Part shown: in pieces, positions 8,835 to 18,038 of the stretch | Position numbering within the stretch: the first letter of the stretch is position 1 | Layout: every line of letters begins with the position of its first letter | From: Ruminococcus sp. | GTDB lineage: Bacteria; Bacillota; Clostridia; Oscillospirales; Ruminococcaceae | Assembly: GCA_017472145.1 (NCBI GenBank) | Contig: JAFUQX010000018.1 | Span: forward strand, 1 to 56,574 | Length of the DNA stretch: 56,574 nt | Direction of reading: 5' to 3' | The notes under the pieces: generated by a model | Told to the model about the DNA's origin: nothing | What the model saw: the letters and a program-made list of their open reading frames with translations, nothing else | The model's database searches: none | Program-made: the position numbers and the translations under genes

Positions 8835-11800
8835 TGCTGTAAAAATGCTCCTGGCTTCTCTGCCCTTTCTGGGCCTGACCCTGTTGGGAGAGAAAATCAA
8901 CCTGAAAAAAGTAAACCGCAGCCGGCAGATCCTCATGCCTGTGCTTTCGGTGCTGGCCTGTCTCTATCTGCTGGTAAAGACGGATGATATCAATCAGGGG
9001 ATCCTGGACCTGATCCGAGAGATCCCGGAGTGGCTGATGGATCTGTCCCCGGAGCTTTCGGCCTATGCGGAGCAGCTGCTGCAAAGTGTGGACTGGAGCT
9101 ACTGGATGACCTATATCTCCTGTCCGGTGATGCTCATCGGCTATTACCTCATCAAGGCGGTGCTGCTGCCCATTCTCTCCGCTGTTTTCTCCGGGAGCGG
9201 CTTTCTCGTCACCAGCCTCAAGGGGCTGTTCTACCAGGAGGAGACCGATCTGAGCTTCTGGTCCGTCAAGGAGAAGTATGCTCAGCTGCGCCGGTATTAC
9301 AAGGTGTTCTTCTATGCAGCGGCCATTATCGCATCCCTGATGCTGACCCTGTGCCGGATGCTGATGGACAATGAGATCCTGAGCGCCCCCTTTTATCCCG
9401 TGTTCGGAGTGCTCATCGTAGGAGAGCTGTACTTTGCCCTGGACGGCCTGAGACGAAAGGAATATTTCACCACCGTGCTGGGAGAGGATGAGGAGGCCGC
9501 CCATGTGGTCAACTACTCCCTCATGCGCAAGTTCCTGCGCTCGGCCTTCCGTGCACACCTGATGAAGGAGGATACGGTCATTCAGTACGGGGAGGCCTCC
9601 GGCGTGTCTGTTACTGATGTCATCAAGGAGCTGGAAAAGGATACCGATCCGGACATCTCCCTGTTCGGACAATATCTCAGCCAGGTGCACAGAACCGGCT
9701 TTTCGCTCAACACCGACTATATTCAATCGGTGGAATCCCTCCTGCGGGGACGGAGCGTGCTCTTTAACAATCCCTTTTACCACGACCTTGTGCCCTATAT
9801 CTTCTACCCCATGAACCGTGTGCTCATGAGCCACAAAAAGGTCATGGTGGTGCTGGGACGGCATCGGACCGAGGAGGATGTGACTGCGTGGCTTCAGGAC
9901 GGTGTGGCTTCGGTTACGAGAGTCCCTCAGATGTGGCGCATTGGCGTGCTGGACGATTCCGACCAGGAACTGGATATCGGCATCATGACCCGCTCTGATG
10001 TCCATAACGGCGCTCTCCACCAGAAGAAAAAGGCCTTCTTCTCACAGGTGGAATATGTGATCCTCCTGGAACCGTCCAAGCTCATCTCCACCGCACAGAT
10101 CGGATTGAATTCCATCATCAAATACTGCCGCAGCGAGGAGAAGAATATCGTCTGCTGCTCCTTTGATAAGAACTGTGACGGCCTGGTGGATGCGCTCTCC
10201 CACATTCTCATGACGGATATTCAGGAGGTGTCTGCCACCAACAGGAGCAACGGCACCTATTCCTACATGTGCTGGGACTATGACCAGATGTATTGGCAGC
10301 ACCGGCTTTTCCCGAATATCTCACGATATCGGGGTATTGGCACAGAGCTGTCCCTGGCCGCCCTGAAAAATCAGGTGGAGACTACCGCCTGGTACGGCGG
10401 CGAGACCTATCCGGTTGCCGATCAGCTCTGGATCGACCGGCAGTACTACTATGACCTCATGCGCTATGCAGGACTTCCGGCCCGGCAGGAGGAGGTCTCC
10501 GAACGCTTCCGCTTCAGACCCACCTTCTGGGATGCCAGAAGACGCCCCTATCAGTATATAACCGTGGAGGACGAAGCCTGCAATATGTTTGAGATGGTCC
10601 GGGCCTTCTCCACACGCTCTACCCGTCAGGGCTTTGTGAATGTCATTTCGGGAGACTATCTGCTGAAGGATTATATGGCCGATAATGCGTCCATTTTCAT
10701 GGCCGATCCAAAGGCCATTCCCTGTATCGTTGCGGACTATGCACGCACCGCCCGGAATGTGACCATCCGTCTGCTGCTCATGCTTTCCTCCGGCCCGGTC
10801 AGCGAGGAGGATATTCTCAAGGAATTTGCCATGATGGGCCGTACGGTGCGCAATGTGAGAGAGACCCTCTGGTGTGAGATCCTCAAGTGCTATACACCGT
10901 GTTCCGTGCAGATCGATGCGCTGAGCGTCCTTCAGAAGGAGCTGGAGCTGTGCGACCCGCAGACCGGAGAGCGATGTGTCTTTGATGAGAGCATGCTCTA
11001 TACCGAGCGCAGATATTCGGTAGCCAAGAACCGCTACGAGACGATGTACTGCATCGAGGACAAGAACTTCCTGCGCCTGGTGTGCGGTGAGCTGCGCAGT
11101 GCCTCCTATATCGCAGAGGACGAAAAGGGCGGCCGCCACTTTCTGGGTGCGGAGCTGTACGGACATATTTTCCAGCGGCATCTGCCGGGACAGTTCTTTG
11201 TCTTTGATGGAAAGTATTATGAGATGTGCGCCCTGGCGGATGATGGCCATGTCATTGTCCGGCGTGCAGCGGACCATATCCACGGACGAAAATATTACCG
11301 TCAGCTTCGCCGGTATACCATCGGCAGTCATTTCCTGGCTGAGCGTACCGGCGGCGAAAGACGAATGGACGACATCCATGTCACCCTGGAATATGCCGAT
11401 ATTACGGTGAATACCAGCGCTTATCTGGAGATGGATACCGCCAGCGATTATATGACCGCAAGGCGTGTGGAGATCAGCGGCATTCCGGAGAGAGCCTATC
11501 GCCGCAAGCAGCTGCTCCGCCTGGAGTTCCCGGCTCTGGATGTGTATGAGGCCTATACCCTGGCCTTTCTCATGAACGAGGTCTTTGCTTCGCTCTTTGC
11601 GGAGAACCAGAGCTTCATTGTGGCCACGGCCATTCCGCCGGCTGAGGATGAAAACACCGACTCTGATGGGCCTTGTGCGTATCCTCTGACCTATACGCTC
11701 CAGGATGACTCCGCTGAAGGAAAGGCCTGCATCTGCATTATCGAGGACAGCCAGACCGATCTGGGTCTGCTGGTGGCCGTGGAGCGGAATCTCAGCAGGA

Positions 11801-13038
11801 TCATGGGGATGGTCTATGACTATCTGGACTGGCATCAGTGGAAAACCGAGGACAGCAAAAAGCCCCGGCCCAAGGACGAGCCGGAGGAGATCCCGGAGGA
11901 TGAACCTGCGGAAAAGAAGAAAGGCTTTTTCCAGCGGCTCGGGGAGAAGATCAAGGAAATCATCGAGCGGATCAAGCGCCGCTTCATCAAGGAGGACGAA
12001 CCGGAAAAGGAGCTTCCCGATCCGGAGCAGCCCCGGATGCATGCAGATATGAGCACAGCACCGGAGCAGGGGGAGGATATCCCGGAAACAGAGACGGAGA
12101 CAGAACCGGAGGACGATTCCGCAGAACCAGAAGGCGATGGAATCGAGATCGAAGCCGAGGAAGAGGAGGCCACCAGGGTCCAGGCCAGCACGGATGAGCG
12201 GCCGCCCTATTTCAGGAAGAATTTCCTGCTTCTGGGTGGTGCAAAAATTCCGGCGGTTCTTCATACGGCAGAGCTGCACAGACAGCTGGAGAGAGCCGGC
12301 TATGAGAAAAATCCGCTGACACAGGCCCGGACCGGCCGGTACAGCAGCTATGACTGGGATCAGTATGATCCCCACCGGAGAGGTACACACTTCTGTGATT
12401 TCTGCGGCGTTGAGCTGGTGGGTACGGAATATGAGGTGCTGGCCGACGGCCGTGAGCGCTGTATGAGCTGCGGACGGACAGCGGTGAAGACTGCGGAGGA
12501 GTTTACAGAGATCTTCAAGGAGGTCATGAGAAATATGGAGGCCTTCTTTGGCATCCAGTTCAAGTGCGGAATTCATGTGGAGATGACCACCGCTCAGAAG
12601 ATCCAGCGTAAGATCAATGAGAAGTTTGTGCCCACAGCCGGCTTTGACGCAAGAGCCGTTGGGCTGGCGGTGAAAGACGCCGCCGGATATAAGATCCTCA
12701 TCGAAAACGGTGCGCCGAGAATTTCCTCCATCATGACCATTGCCCATGAGCTGACCCACATCTGGCAGTACCTCAACTGGGATGAAAGTCACATCCGCAG
12801 GAAGTACGGACGCTCCAAGCGGACGGAGGTATATGAAGGAATGGCCATGTGGGTGGAGATCCAGTACGCCTTCCTCATCAATGAGAAGGAGGCCGCTAAG
12901 CGCACAGAGATCTCTACTATGAAACGACAGGATGAATACGGACGGGGCTTTCTGCTCTATCAGGAGCGGTATCCCTTCTCCGAGGGCAATGCCATCAGCA
13001 AGCCCACTCCCTTTATGTATAAGGATAGTCCTTTATAA
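8824..13038 (+). CDS. Five-TM protein with degenerate SF2-helicase-like core and DA1-like zinc peptidase
   Basis: The 1404-residue protein has about five hydrophobic helices within residues 6-207. Residues 300-450 follow the layout of an SF2 helicase first lobe: a Q (301) ahead of LLRGRSVLF, where a Walker A loop should stand but NNPFYHD (315-321) is found. EPSK (416-419) occupies the DEAH place and SFDK (446-449) the SAT place. A segment near 970-1000 (IIEDSQTDLGLL) recalls the DUF1998 end of MrfA/Hrq1-type helicases. After an acidic, proline-rich linker comes a zinc ribbon (C1191-x2-C1194, C1213-x2-C1216). A metallopeptidase follows with H1308-E-L-T-H1312 and E1338-G-M downstream, the order seen in LIM-DA1 peptidases. 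Membrane anchoring and peptidase activity are plausible; ATP hydrolysis is not. Domain names are my inference from motif layout. Confidence 0.7.
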   Translation: MMYDAVKMLLASLPFLGLTLLGEKINLKKVNRSRQILMPVLSVLACLYLLVKTDDINQGILDLIREIPEWLMDLSPELSAYAEQLLQSVDWSYWMTYISCPVMLIGYYLIKAVLLPILSAVFSGSGFLVTSLKGLFYQEETDLSFWSVKEKYAQLRRYYKVFFYAAAIIASLMLTLCRMLMDNEILSAPFYPVFGVLIVGELYFALDGLRRKEYFTTVLGEDEEAAHVVNYSLMRKFLRSAFRAHLMKEDTVIQYGEASGVSVTDVIKELEKDTDPDISLFGQYLSQVHRTGFSLNTDYIQSVESLLRGRSVLFNNPFYHDLVPYIFYPMNRVLMSHKKVMVVLGRHRTEEDVTAWLQDGVASVTRVPQMWRIGVLDDSDQELDIGIMTRSDVHNGALHQKKKAFFSQVEYVILLEPSKLISTAQIGLNSIIKYCRSEEKNIVCCSFDKNCDGLVDALSHILMTDIQEVSATNRSNGTYSYMCWDYDQMYWQHRLFPNISRYRGIGTELSLAALKNQVETTAWYGGETYPVADQLWIDRQYYYDLMRYAGLPARQEEVSERFRFRPTFWDARRRPYQYITVEDEACNMFEMVRAFSTRSTRQGFVNVISGDYLLKDYMADNASIFMADPKAIPCIVADYARTARNVTIRLLLMLSSGPVSEEDILKEFAMMGRTVRNVRETLWCEILKCYTPCSVQIDALSVLQKELELCDPQTGERCVFDESMLYTERRYSVAKNRYETMYCIEDKNFLRLVCGELRSASYIAEDEKGGRHFLGAELYGHIFQRHLPGQFFVFDGKYYEMCALADDGHVIVRRAADHIHGRKYYRQLRRYTIGSHFLAERTGGERRMDDIHVTLEYADITVNTSAYLEMDTASDYMTARRVEISGIPERAYRRKQLLRLEFPALDVYEAYTLAFLMNEVFASLFAENQSFIVATAIPPAEDENTDSDGPCAYPLTYTLQDDSAEGKACICIIEDSQTDLGLLVAVERNLSRIMGMVYDYLDWHQWKTEDSKKPRPKDEPEEIPEDEPAEKKKGFFQRLGEKIKEIIERIKRRFIKEDEPEKELPDPEQPRMHADMSTAPEQGEDIPETETETEPEDDSAEPEGDGIEIEAEEEEATRVQASTDERPPYFRKNFLLLGGAKIPAVLHTAELHRQLERAGYEKNPLTQARTGRYSSYDWDQYDPHRRGTHFCDFCGVELVGTEYEVLADGRERCMSCGRTAVKTAEEFTEIFKEVMRNMEAFFGIQFKCGIHVEMTTAQKIQRKINEKFVPTAGFDARAVGLAVKDAAGYKILIENGAPRISSIMTIAHELTHIWQYLNWDESHIRRKYGRSKRTEVYEGMAMWVEIQYAFLINEKEAAKRTEISTMKRQDEYGRGFLLYQERYPFSEGNAISKPTPFMYKDSPL

Positions 13039-13043
13039 GAAAG

Positions 13044-13089
13044 AAGAGCTGCTGCAGCATTTCATCATTGCTTGCAGCAGCTCTTTTCT
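13044..13089. terminator. Terminator after the VWA/tubulin-like cluster
   Basis: AAGAGCTGCTGCA (13044-13056) pairs with TGCAGCAGCTCTT (13073-13085), followed by TTCTT. It lies immediately after the stop of the last cluster gene. Confidence 0.8.
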
Positions 13090-13108
13090 TGTCCCGATGC
13101 TGGAAAAT

Positions 13109-13145
13109 AAAGAGCCTGCGGTTTGATCAGCCGCAGGCTCTTTTT
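13109..13145. terminator. Bidirectional terminator between convergent genes
   Basis: AAAGAGCCTGCGG (13109-13121) pairs perfectly with CCGCAGGCTCTTT (13131-13143), with a T-run after it and A-run before it. It serves the minus-strand esterase gene and backs up the preceding plus-strand terminator. Confidence 0.85.
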
Positions 13146-13161
13146 GTGTATAATATTCACT

Positions 13162-14454
13162 TTACATAAAAATCAACTGCTTCATCCGGACCAGATCGAA
13201 GATGGTCACACATCCGTCTCCGGTGAGGTCACCGCTGAGCGGGGATGTAAGCCCGCCGGCTCCCGCCAGATGTTTCTGGGTCATCACCATATCCGCAAGC
13301 GTGAATGCGCCGTCTGCGTTGACATCGCCCTCTGTATCCGTGCCTGTGTCGGTGCAGTATACATTCTCATACATGGTCTCTGCCCAGATGCGCCGCATTT
13401 CCGCATAGCCCTCGCTGCTGGGATGAACACCGTCTCCGCTGAGCATCTCCGGATGCTCCCGGAAATAGGCGTCAAAATCAGGCCCGTGTACAACCTGAGG
13501 GTATTCCGTATAGATCTGCTGCACCTTTGCATTGTATGCATCCAGATAGGCATTTACCCCGGCTTCCGCAGCATAGGGAATGGTCGGCAGTACAGGGATT
13601 TTCCCGGCGGCCAGGACGGCCTCGATCATATAGACCGTGTTTTCGTAATATTTTTCAGCGCCTGTCTGATTGCCCCACGCATCATTCGTTCCATAGGCGA
13701 TACTGACGTACCTTCCGGGATAGGTGGAGAGCCACCGGTCAATGTGACTGCGGCCGTCTGTACTGGTAATGCCGCCGATCCCACCGTTTTCCTGCACAGG
13801 GAAGTACCGGGAATCCAATGTATGGATGTGCGTGGCGAAGCCTGTGCCGTAGCAATTGTTCATACCGCCGGCCGTGATGGAATCACCCAGGAAAATCCAG
13901 CTGTCGGTGACGCCGTCGGATACATCATGGATGTCCAGGTTGATGCTGATGTTTCCGCTGTCCTTGCCGTCTGCGCCTGTGATGTGTATGCGGATCCAGC
14001 TGCTGCCCTCCATGTCTACAATATGCTGACGGGAGCTGAGGGTATTGCCCTCCACCGTCTCCACGATCTCCCAGCCATCCTCCGGATACGTGCCGCCGGG
14101 TGCGTCATTGATCTCGATGGTGTAGTCTGAAGGCTCCATGTTCCGTGAAACATACATTCCCACCGAATCGTAGGAGCTGGTGTTATACCACACCGCATTG
14201 ACCGTCTTCCGATTCTCCTCAGGCACGGCGGAGAGATCATAGGCAAGATAATCCGGGGCTGTGCCGTTCCAGAAGGAGAAATAGTGCTCGTCATTGGCAG
14301 CTGTGGCCTGACCCGTGCCGGAATAGGCCGGACAGCCGCGGCTGATGACCGGGTTGGAAACCATCGCTGCACTGGCCGGAAGGGCGGCCATACTCCAGGT
14401 CGTACCCATTGCAGCCACTGTCAGAACGGCTGCTCCTTTAAAAAATCGTTTCAT
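13162..14454 (-). CDS. Secreted SGNH/GDSL esterase with C-terminal dockerin
   Basis: This 430-residue protein has a signal peptide of about 30 residues ending in ASAA, so it is exported. A beta-rich N-terminal domain precedes an SGNH hydrolase domain with nucleophile S192 in FLGDSIT, N257 in YGTND, and D341-x-x-H344 in DGVHP. This supports deacetylation of polysaccharide side chains, as in CE2/CE3-like esterases. Residues from about 370 form a dockerin: two calcium-binding repeats beginning GDVNADG and GDLTGDG. This would dock it to a cohesin-bearing scaffoldin. The exact substrate is not visible. It is monocistronic, with its own promoter and terminator. Confidence 0.9.
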   Translation of the reverse strand: MKRFFKGAAVLTVAAMGTTWSMAALPASAAMVSNPVISRGCPAYSGTGQATAANDEHYFSFWNGTAPDYLAYDLSAVPEENRKTVNAVWYNTSSYDSVGMYVSRNMEPSDYTIEINDAPGGTYPEDGWEIVETVEGNTLSSRQHIVDMEGSSWIRIHITGADGKDSGNISINLDIHDVSDGVTDSWIFLGDSITAGGMNNCYGTGFATHIHTLDSRYFPVQENGGIGGITSTDGRSHIDRWLSTYPGRYVSIAYGTNDAWGNQTGAEKYYENTVYMIEAVLAAGKIPVLPTIPYAAEAGVNAYLDAYNAKVQQIYTEYPQVVHGPDFDAYFREHPEMLSGDGVHPSSEGYAEMRRIWAETMYENVYCTDTGTDTEGDVNADGAFTLADMVMTQKHLAGAGGLTSPLSGDLTGDGCVTIFDLVRMKQLIFM

Positions 14455-14511
14455 CCTGTATCATCCTTTCATGTTTTTGTCTGTGCTTCGGGAATCTGCT
14501 TTGCTTTATAT

Positions 14512-14540
14512 ATTATACCACATGTACAAACACTTGGCAA
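14512..14540 (-). promoter_or_regulatory. Promoter of the SGNH esterase gene
   Basis: On the minus strand, TTGCCA (14535-14540) and TATAAT (14512-14517) are 17 bp apart, about 60 bp ahead of the start. Confidence 0.75.
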
Positions 14541-14574
14541 GGACAGGAAAACTTTCTGCCTGACTTCATAGGAG

Positions 14575-14603
14575 TTGCCAAAGTGCAGATTCTGTGGTAT
14601 AAT
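14575..14603 (+). promoter_or_regulatory. Promoter of the HAD phosphatase gene
   Basis: TTGCCA at 14575-14580 and TATAAT at 14598-14603 have a 17-bp spacer. It is divergent from the esterase promoter and uses the same -35 variant. Confidence 0.75.
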
Positions 14604-14639
14604 TAAGAAAAATACAATAGACAGAAGGAGCTTTTGGAA

Positions 14640-15347
14640 ATGCCAATCACAACCATACTTTTTGATCTGGACGGAACACTCGTCCCCATGGATCAGGATA
14701 TATTCATCGGAGATTATTTCAGACGGATCGCCGCAAGCCTTGCACCTCATGGCTATGATCCGAAAAAGCTTGTGGATACGATCCTGCGCGGCACGGAGGC
14801 TATGATCCGGAATACCAGCGGCCGGAGCAATGAGGCGGTTTTCTGGGAGACGGCCGTGTCTCTCTATGGAGAGCAGCTCCTGGAGGATAAGCATCATTTC
14901 GATACATTCTATGAGATGGAGTTTGACAAGATCAGGGATGTGTGCGGCTATAATCCTGCGGCCGCCGAAACGATACACAGCCTGAAGGAGGCTGGATATC
15001 GTGTGATCCTGGCTACGAATCCCATTTTCCCGGCCCGTGCCACAGAGCAGCGCATCGGATGGGCCGGACTCAGGCCGGAGGATTTTGCCCTTGTCACCAC
15101 CTATGAGAATATCAATTGCTCCAAGCCGAATCTGGCCTATTATACAGAGATCCTCAGGCGGTTTGATCTGCGTCCGGAGGAGTGTCTGATGGTGGGCAAC
15201 GATGTGAGTGACGATATGGTTGCTGAGAAGATCGGCATGAAGGTATTTCTGCTCACGGACTGCCTGATCAATAAGGAGCATGCGGATATTTCCGTTTATC
15301 CCAATGGCTCGTTCAGGGAGCTGAAGGACTATATCCAGAGCCTGTGA
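14640..15347 (+). CDS. HAD-superfamily hydrolase (phosphatase)
   Basis: This 235-residue cytoplasmic protein has HAD motif I as FDLDGTL near the N-terminus (nucleophile and acid aspartates), motif II in VILATNP and motif IV in MVGNDVSDDM. The helical cap between motifs I and II indicates a subclass I enzyme of the phosphoglycolate-phosphatase-like type acting on small phosphorylated metabolites. The ATG at 14640 is preferred over the TTG at 14634 because AAGGAG (14625-14630) is nine bases away. The substrate cannot be told from sequence. Confidence 0.88.
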   Translation: MPITTILFDLDGTLVPMDQDIFIGDYFRRIAASLAPHGYDPKKLVDTILRGTEAMIRNTSGRSNEAVFWETAVSLYGEQLLEDKHHFDTFYEMEFDKIRDVCGYNPAAAETIHSLKEAGYRVILATNPIFPARATEQRIGWAGLRPEDFALVTTYENINCSKPNLAYYTEILRRFDLRPEECLMVGNDVSDDMVAEKIGMKVFLLTDCLINKEHADISVYPNGSFRELKDYIQSL

Positions 15348-15366
15348 AATATACTTTAATCTGAAA

Positions 15367-15402
15367 AAAGCCCTGGCAGGGCCAAACCGGCCGGGGCTTT
15401 GG
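15367..15402. terminator. Terminator between convergent HAD and antiporter genes
   Basis: AAAGCCCTGGC (15367-15377) pairs, with one G-T wobble, with GCCGGGGCTTT (15390-15400). An A-run precedes it, so it works best for the minus-strand transcript. Confidence 0.7.
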
Positions 15403-15421
15403 TATATAGATTTCCGGGAGA

Positions 15422-17050
15422 TCAGTTGGCAGCAGTCTTCCTCCGGACAAGTGCTCTGAGTACAAAGAGCACAGCCAGCATGAGCACAATAGAAACGCCC
15501 AGCACCACAAAGACATTCTGCACAAAGCCGGCGATCAGATAGCCGACTGCACTGACACCGGCTACTGTAAAGGCATAGGGCAGCTGTGTGGAGACATGAT
15601 TTACATGATCGCACTGCGCTCCCGTGGAAGCCATGATGGTCGTATCGGAAATGGGAGAGCAGTGGTCGCCGCATACCGCACCGGCCAGACAAGCGGAGAT
15701 GCAGATGATGACCATGGATGGAATGCTCCCTGTATCGGAAACGCTGACCAGCTCACTGCTGAACACGCTTGTCACAATGGGAATCAGGATGCCGAATGTT
15801 CCCCAGGATGTACCGGTCGCAAAGGAAAGGCCGATGGCCACCGCAAAAAGAATCAGCGGCAGGAGGATCTGGATGGCGGATGCACTTTCTACAAGACCGG
15901 ATACAAAAGCGCCGGCCTCCAGGAAATTGGTCATAGTCTTGAGCGTCCAGGCAAAGGTGAGGATCAGGATCGCCGGAACCATCTGCTTAAAGCCGGCTGC
16001 GATAGAATCCATACAGTCTGTGAAGCTCAGCACACGGCGGCAGAGATAATACAGGATGATCACGATCAGGGCGGCCATAGAGCCAAGAGACAGACCATAG
16101 GCTGCATCGCATCCGGCAAAGGCATTGATGAAATCCGTACCGCTGAAGAAGCCGCCTGTATAGATCATACCGATCACACAGAGCAGGATCAGAATGAGCA
16201 CCGGAAGGATCAGGTCGATCACCCGGCCGCGTGTGTGAGCCGGAGCCTCTTCATCCTCGTAGACCTTATTGCGTGTGGTAAAGATATCGCCCTTTTCCGC
16301 ATTCTCCTCATGGATTCTCATGGAGCCGTAGTCAAACCTGCTCAGCGAAATAAATACCACCATGAGCAGTGTCAGCAGCGCATAGAGATTGTAGGGAATG
16401 GTATTGATAAAAAGCTGAATGCCGTTTACACCGTCCACTGTACCGCTGACGGCTGCGGCCCATGAGGAGATCGGCGCAATGATACAGACCGGCGCAGCAG
16501 TAGAGTCAATGAGATAGGCCAGCTTGGAGCGGGAAACTCTGTGCTTGTCCGTAACCGGGCGCATAACAGAGCCTACTGTCAGGCAGTTAAAATAGTCATC
16601 CACAAAAATCAGCACACCCAGCAGGAAGGTGGCCAGACTTGCACCGGCACGGCTTTTGATGTGTCTGGCCGCCCATTCACCATAGGCCCGGCTGCCGCCG
16701 GCCTTGTTCATGAGCACAACGATGATACCCAGCACAACCAGGAAAATCAGGATGCCGACATTGTAGGAATCAGACAGGTTGGCAATGAGACCGTCCTGTA
16801 CAATAACAGTGAACATGCCGGTAAAGCCTGTCCCGGATGCGGCTGCATAGATCGCACCGCCGGCTGCGATGCCGATGAACAGAGAGGAATAGACCTCCTT
16901 GGTGATGAGCGCAAGGCCGATGGCCACGATCGGCGGAAGCAGAGACCACAGAGAACCGATCGCTCCGGACACAGGGGCTGAAATCAGGCAGCATATGATA
17001 AAGACGGCTACCAGAAGGGCAAAGATGATTTTACTTAGATACTTCTTCAT
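15422..17050 (-). CDS. NhaC-family Na+/H+ antiporter
   Basis: This 542-residue polytopic membrane protein has about a dozen hydrophobic segments. Segments such as FVDDYFNCLTVGSVMRPV and the glycine/serine-rich FATGTSWGTFG stretch are characteristic of the NhaC ion-transporter family, which exchanges Na+ (or a linked organic substrate) for protons. Its length fits the longer Clostridial members. The start is two bases beyond the stop of the DMT transporter gene and its GGAGAAG site lies within that gene's end, so the two are one operon driven from the promoter near 18040. Some family members carry organic acids or amino acids, so the cargo is open. Confidence 0.85.
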   Translation of the reverse strand: MKKYLSKIIFALLVAVFIICCLISAPVSGAIGSLWSLLPPIVAIGLALITKEVYSSLFIGIAAGGAIYAAASGTGFTGMFTVIVQDGLIANLSDSYNVGILIFLVVLGIIVVLMNKAGGSRAYGEWAARHIKSRAGASLATFLLGVLIFVDDYFNCLTVGSVMRPVTDKHRVSRSKLAYLIDSTAAPVCIIAPISSWAAAVSGTVDGVNGIQLFINTIPYNLYALLTLLMVVFISLSRFDYGSMRIHEENAEKGDIFTTRNKVYEDEEAPAHTRGRVIDLILPVLILILLCVIGMIYTGGFFSGTDFINAFAGCDAAYGLSLGSMAALIVIILYYLCRRVLSFTDCMDSIAAGFKQMVPAILILTFAWTLKTMTNFLEAGAFVSGLVESASAIQILLPLILFAVAIGLSFATGTSWGTFGILIPIVTSVFSSELVSVSDTGSIPSMVIICISACLAGAVCGDHCSPISDTTIMASTGAQCDHVNHVSTQLPYAFTVAGVSAVGYLIAGFVQNVFVVLGVSIVLMLAVLFVLRALVRRKTAAN

Positions 17051-17052
17051 GT

Positions 17053-17988
17053 TTACTTCTCCATATTCGTTTTCTTTTTGAGTTTACGCAGCTTCTGAAA
17101 ATCCGGCAATGGAAGCTGGGCGAGAAGAACCGCTGCAAATACAAGGACACAGCCGGAAAGCTCCTTCAGGCTCAGGGCCTCGTGCAGAATCAGCCAGCCT
17201 GATAAGGCCGCAAAAACGGACTCCAGGCTCATGAGCAGTGTGGCCGCAGTGGGACTGGTGCTCCGCTGGCCCAGGATCTGAAATGTATAGGCCACGCCGC
17301 AGGACAGCACACCTGCATAGAGAATGGTGTATCGGGCCTCCAGGATCGCATCCAGCTGAGGCTTCTCGAACAGGAACATGCAGACCGCCATCAGTGTTCC
17401 GGCCGTGAAGAACTGGATACAGGACATGAGGGTGCCGTCCGTCCCTCTGCTGTTAAACCGATCAATGGTCATGATGTGTACCGCATAGAAAAACGCACTG
17501 CACAGCACCAGGCCGTCTCCCAGCCCTACGTGGAAACCCTCATTGATACACAGAAGATAGAAGCCGGCCGCAGCCAGCAGAACACAGGCCCATATCTTAA
17601 CTGTGCATTTCCGGTAAAGGACAAGCTCGATCAGCGGCACGAGAATGATATACAGGGCCGTGATAAAGCCAGCCTTGCCGGCCGTGGTCAGGCTGATTCC
17701 GCTCTGCTGGAAGGAGCTTGCAATAAAAAGCAGGAATCCGCAGGCTATACCGCCTTTGACGGTCGTGCGCAGGGAAGCTTTTCTCTCAGAGGAAGCCTGC
17801 GGCAGCCGTCTGCTGATCCGGAATGCAATGAGGATGGGGATCAGAACCACGCCTCCCAGAAGGGTTCGTATGGAATTGTAGGTGAAAGGCTCTACATAGC
17901 GCATACCCTCGCTCTGAGCGACAAAGGCCGTGCCCCATATCAGAGCGGCCATCAGAAGCATCATGCTTCCCTGAAGCTTTTTTCCCAT
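17053..17988 (-). CDS. DMT-superfamily (EamA) transporter
   Basis: This 311-residue inner-membrane protein has ten predicted helices arranged as two five-helix EamA repeats, the family's usual size. The N-terminal motif IWGTAFVAQ and the second-repeat segment YTFQILGQRSTSPTAATLLMSLESVFAALSG (conserved E in the last helix) are typical. Such proteins export amino acids, metabolites or drugs. It is the first gene of an operon with the NhaC-type antiporter, which could rely on the same ion gradients. The substrate is unknown. A C-terminal lysine-rich tail is cytoplasmic. Confidence 0.88.
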   Translation of the reverse strand: MGKKLQGSMMLLMAALIWGTAFVAQSEGMRYVEPFTYNSIRTLLGGVVLIPILIAFRISRRLPQASSERKASLRTTVKGGIACGFLLFIASSFQQSGISLTTAGKAGFITALYIILVPLIELVLYRKCTVKIWACVLLAAAGFYLLCINEGFHVGLGDGLVLCSAFFYAVHIMTIDRFNSRGTDGTLMSCIQFFTAGTLMAVCMFLFEKPQLDAILEARYTILYAGVLSCGVAYTFQILGQRSTSPTAATLLMSLESVFAALSGWLILHEALSLKELSGCVLVFAAVLLAQLPLPDFQKLRKLKKKTNMEK

Positions 17989-18038
17989 GCAGCATTCTCC
18001 GTTTCTGACATCTTTTGCCGGATTTCGACAACAGTCCC

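Noticed and set aside
10321-12792. Second long antisense open frame under the peptidase-like gene
   Set aside because: Same codon-bias artefact; low-complexity composition and no start signal.
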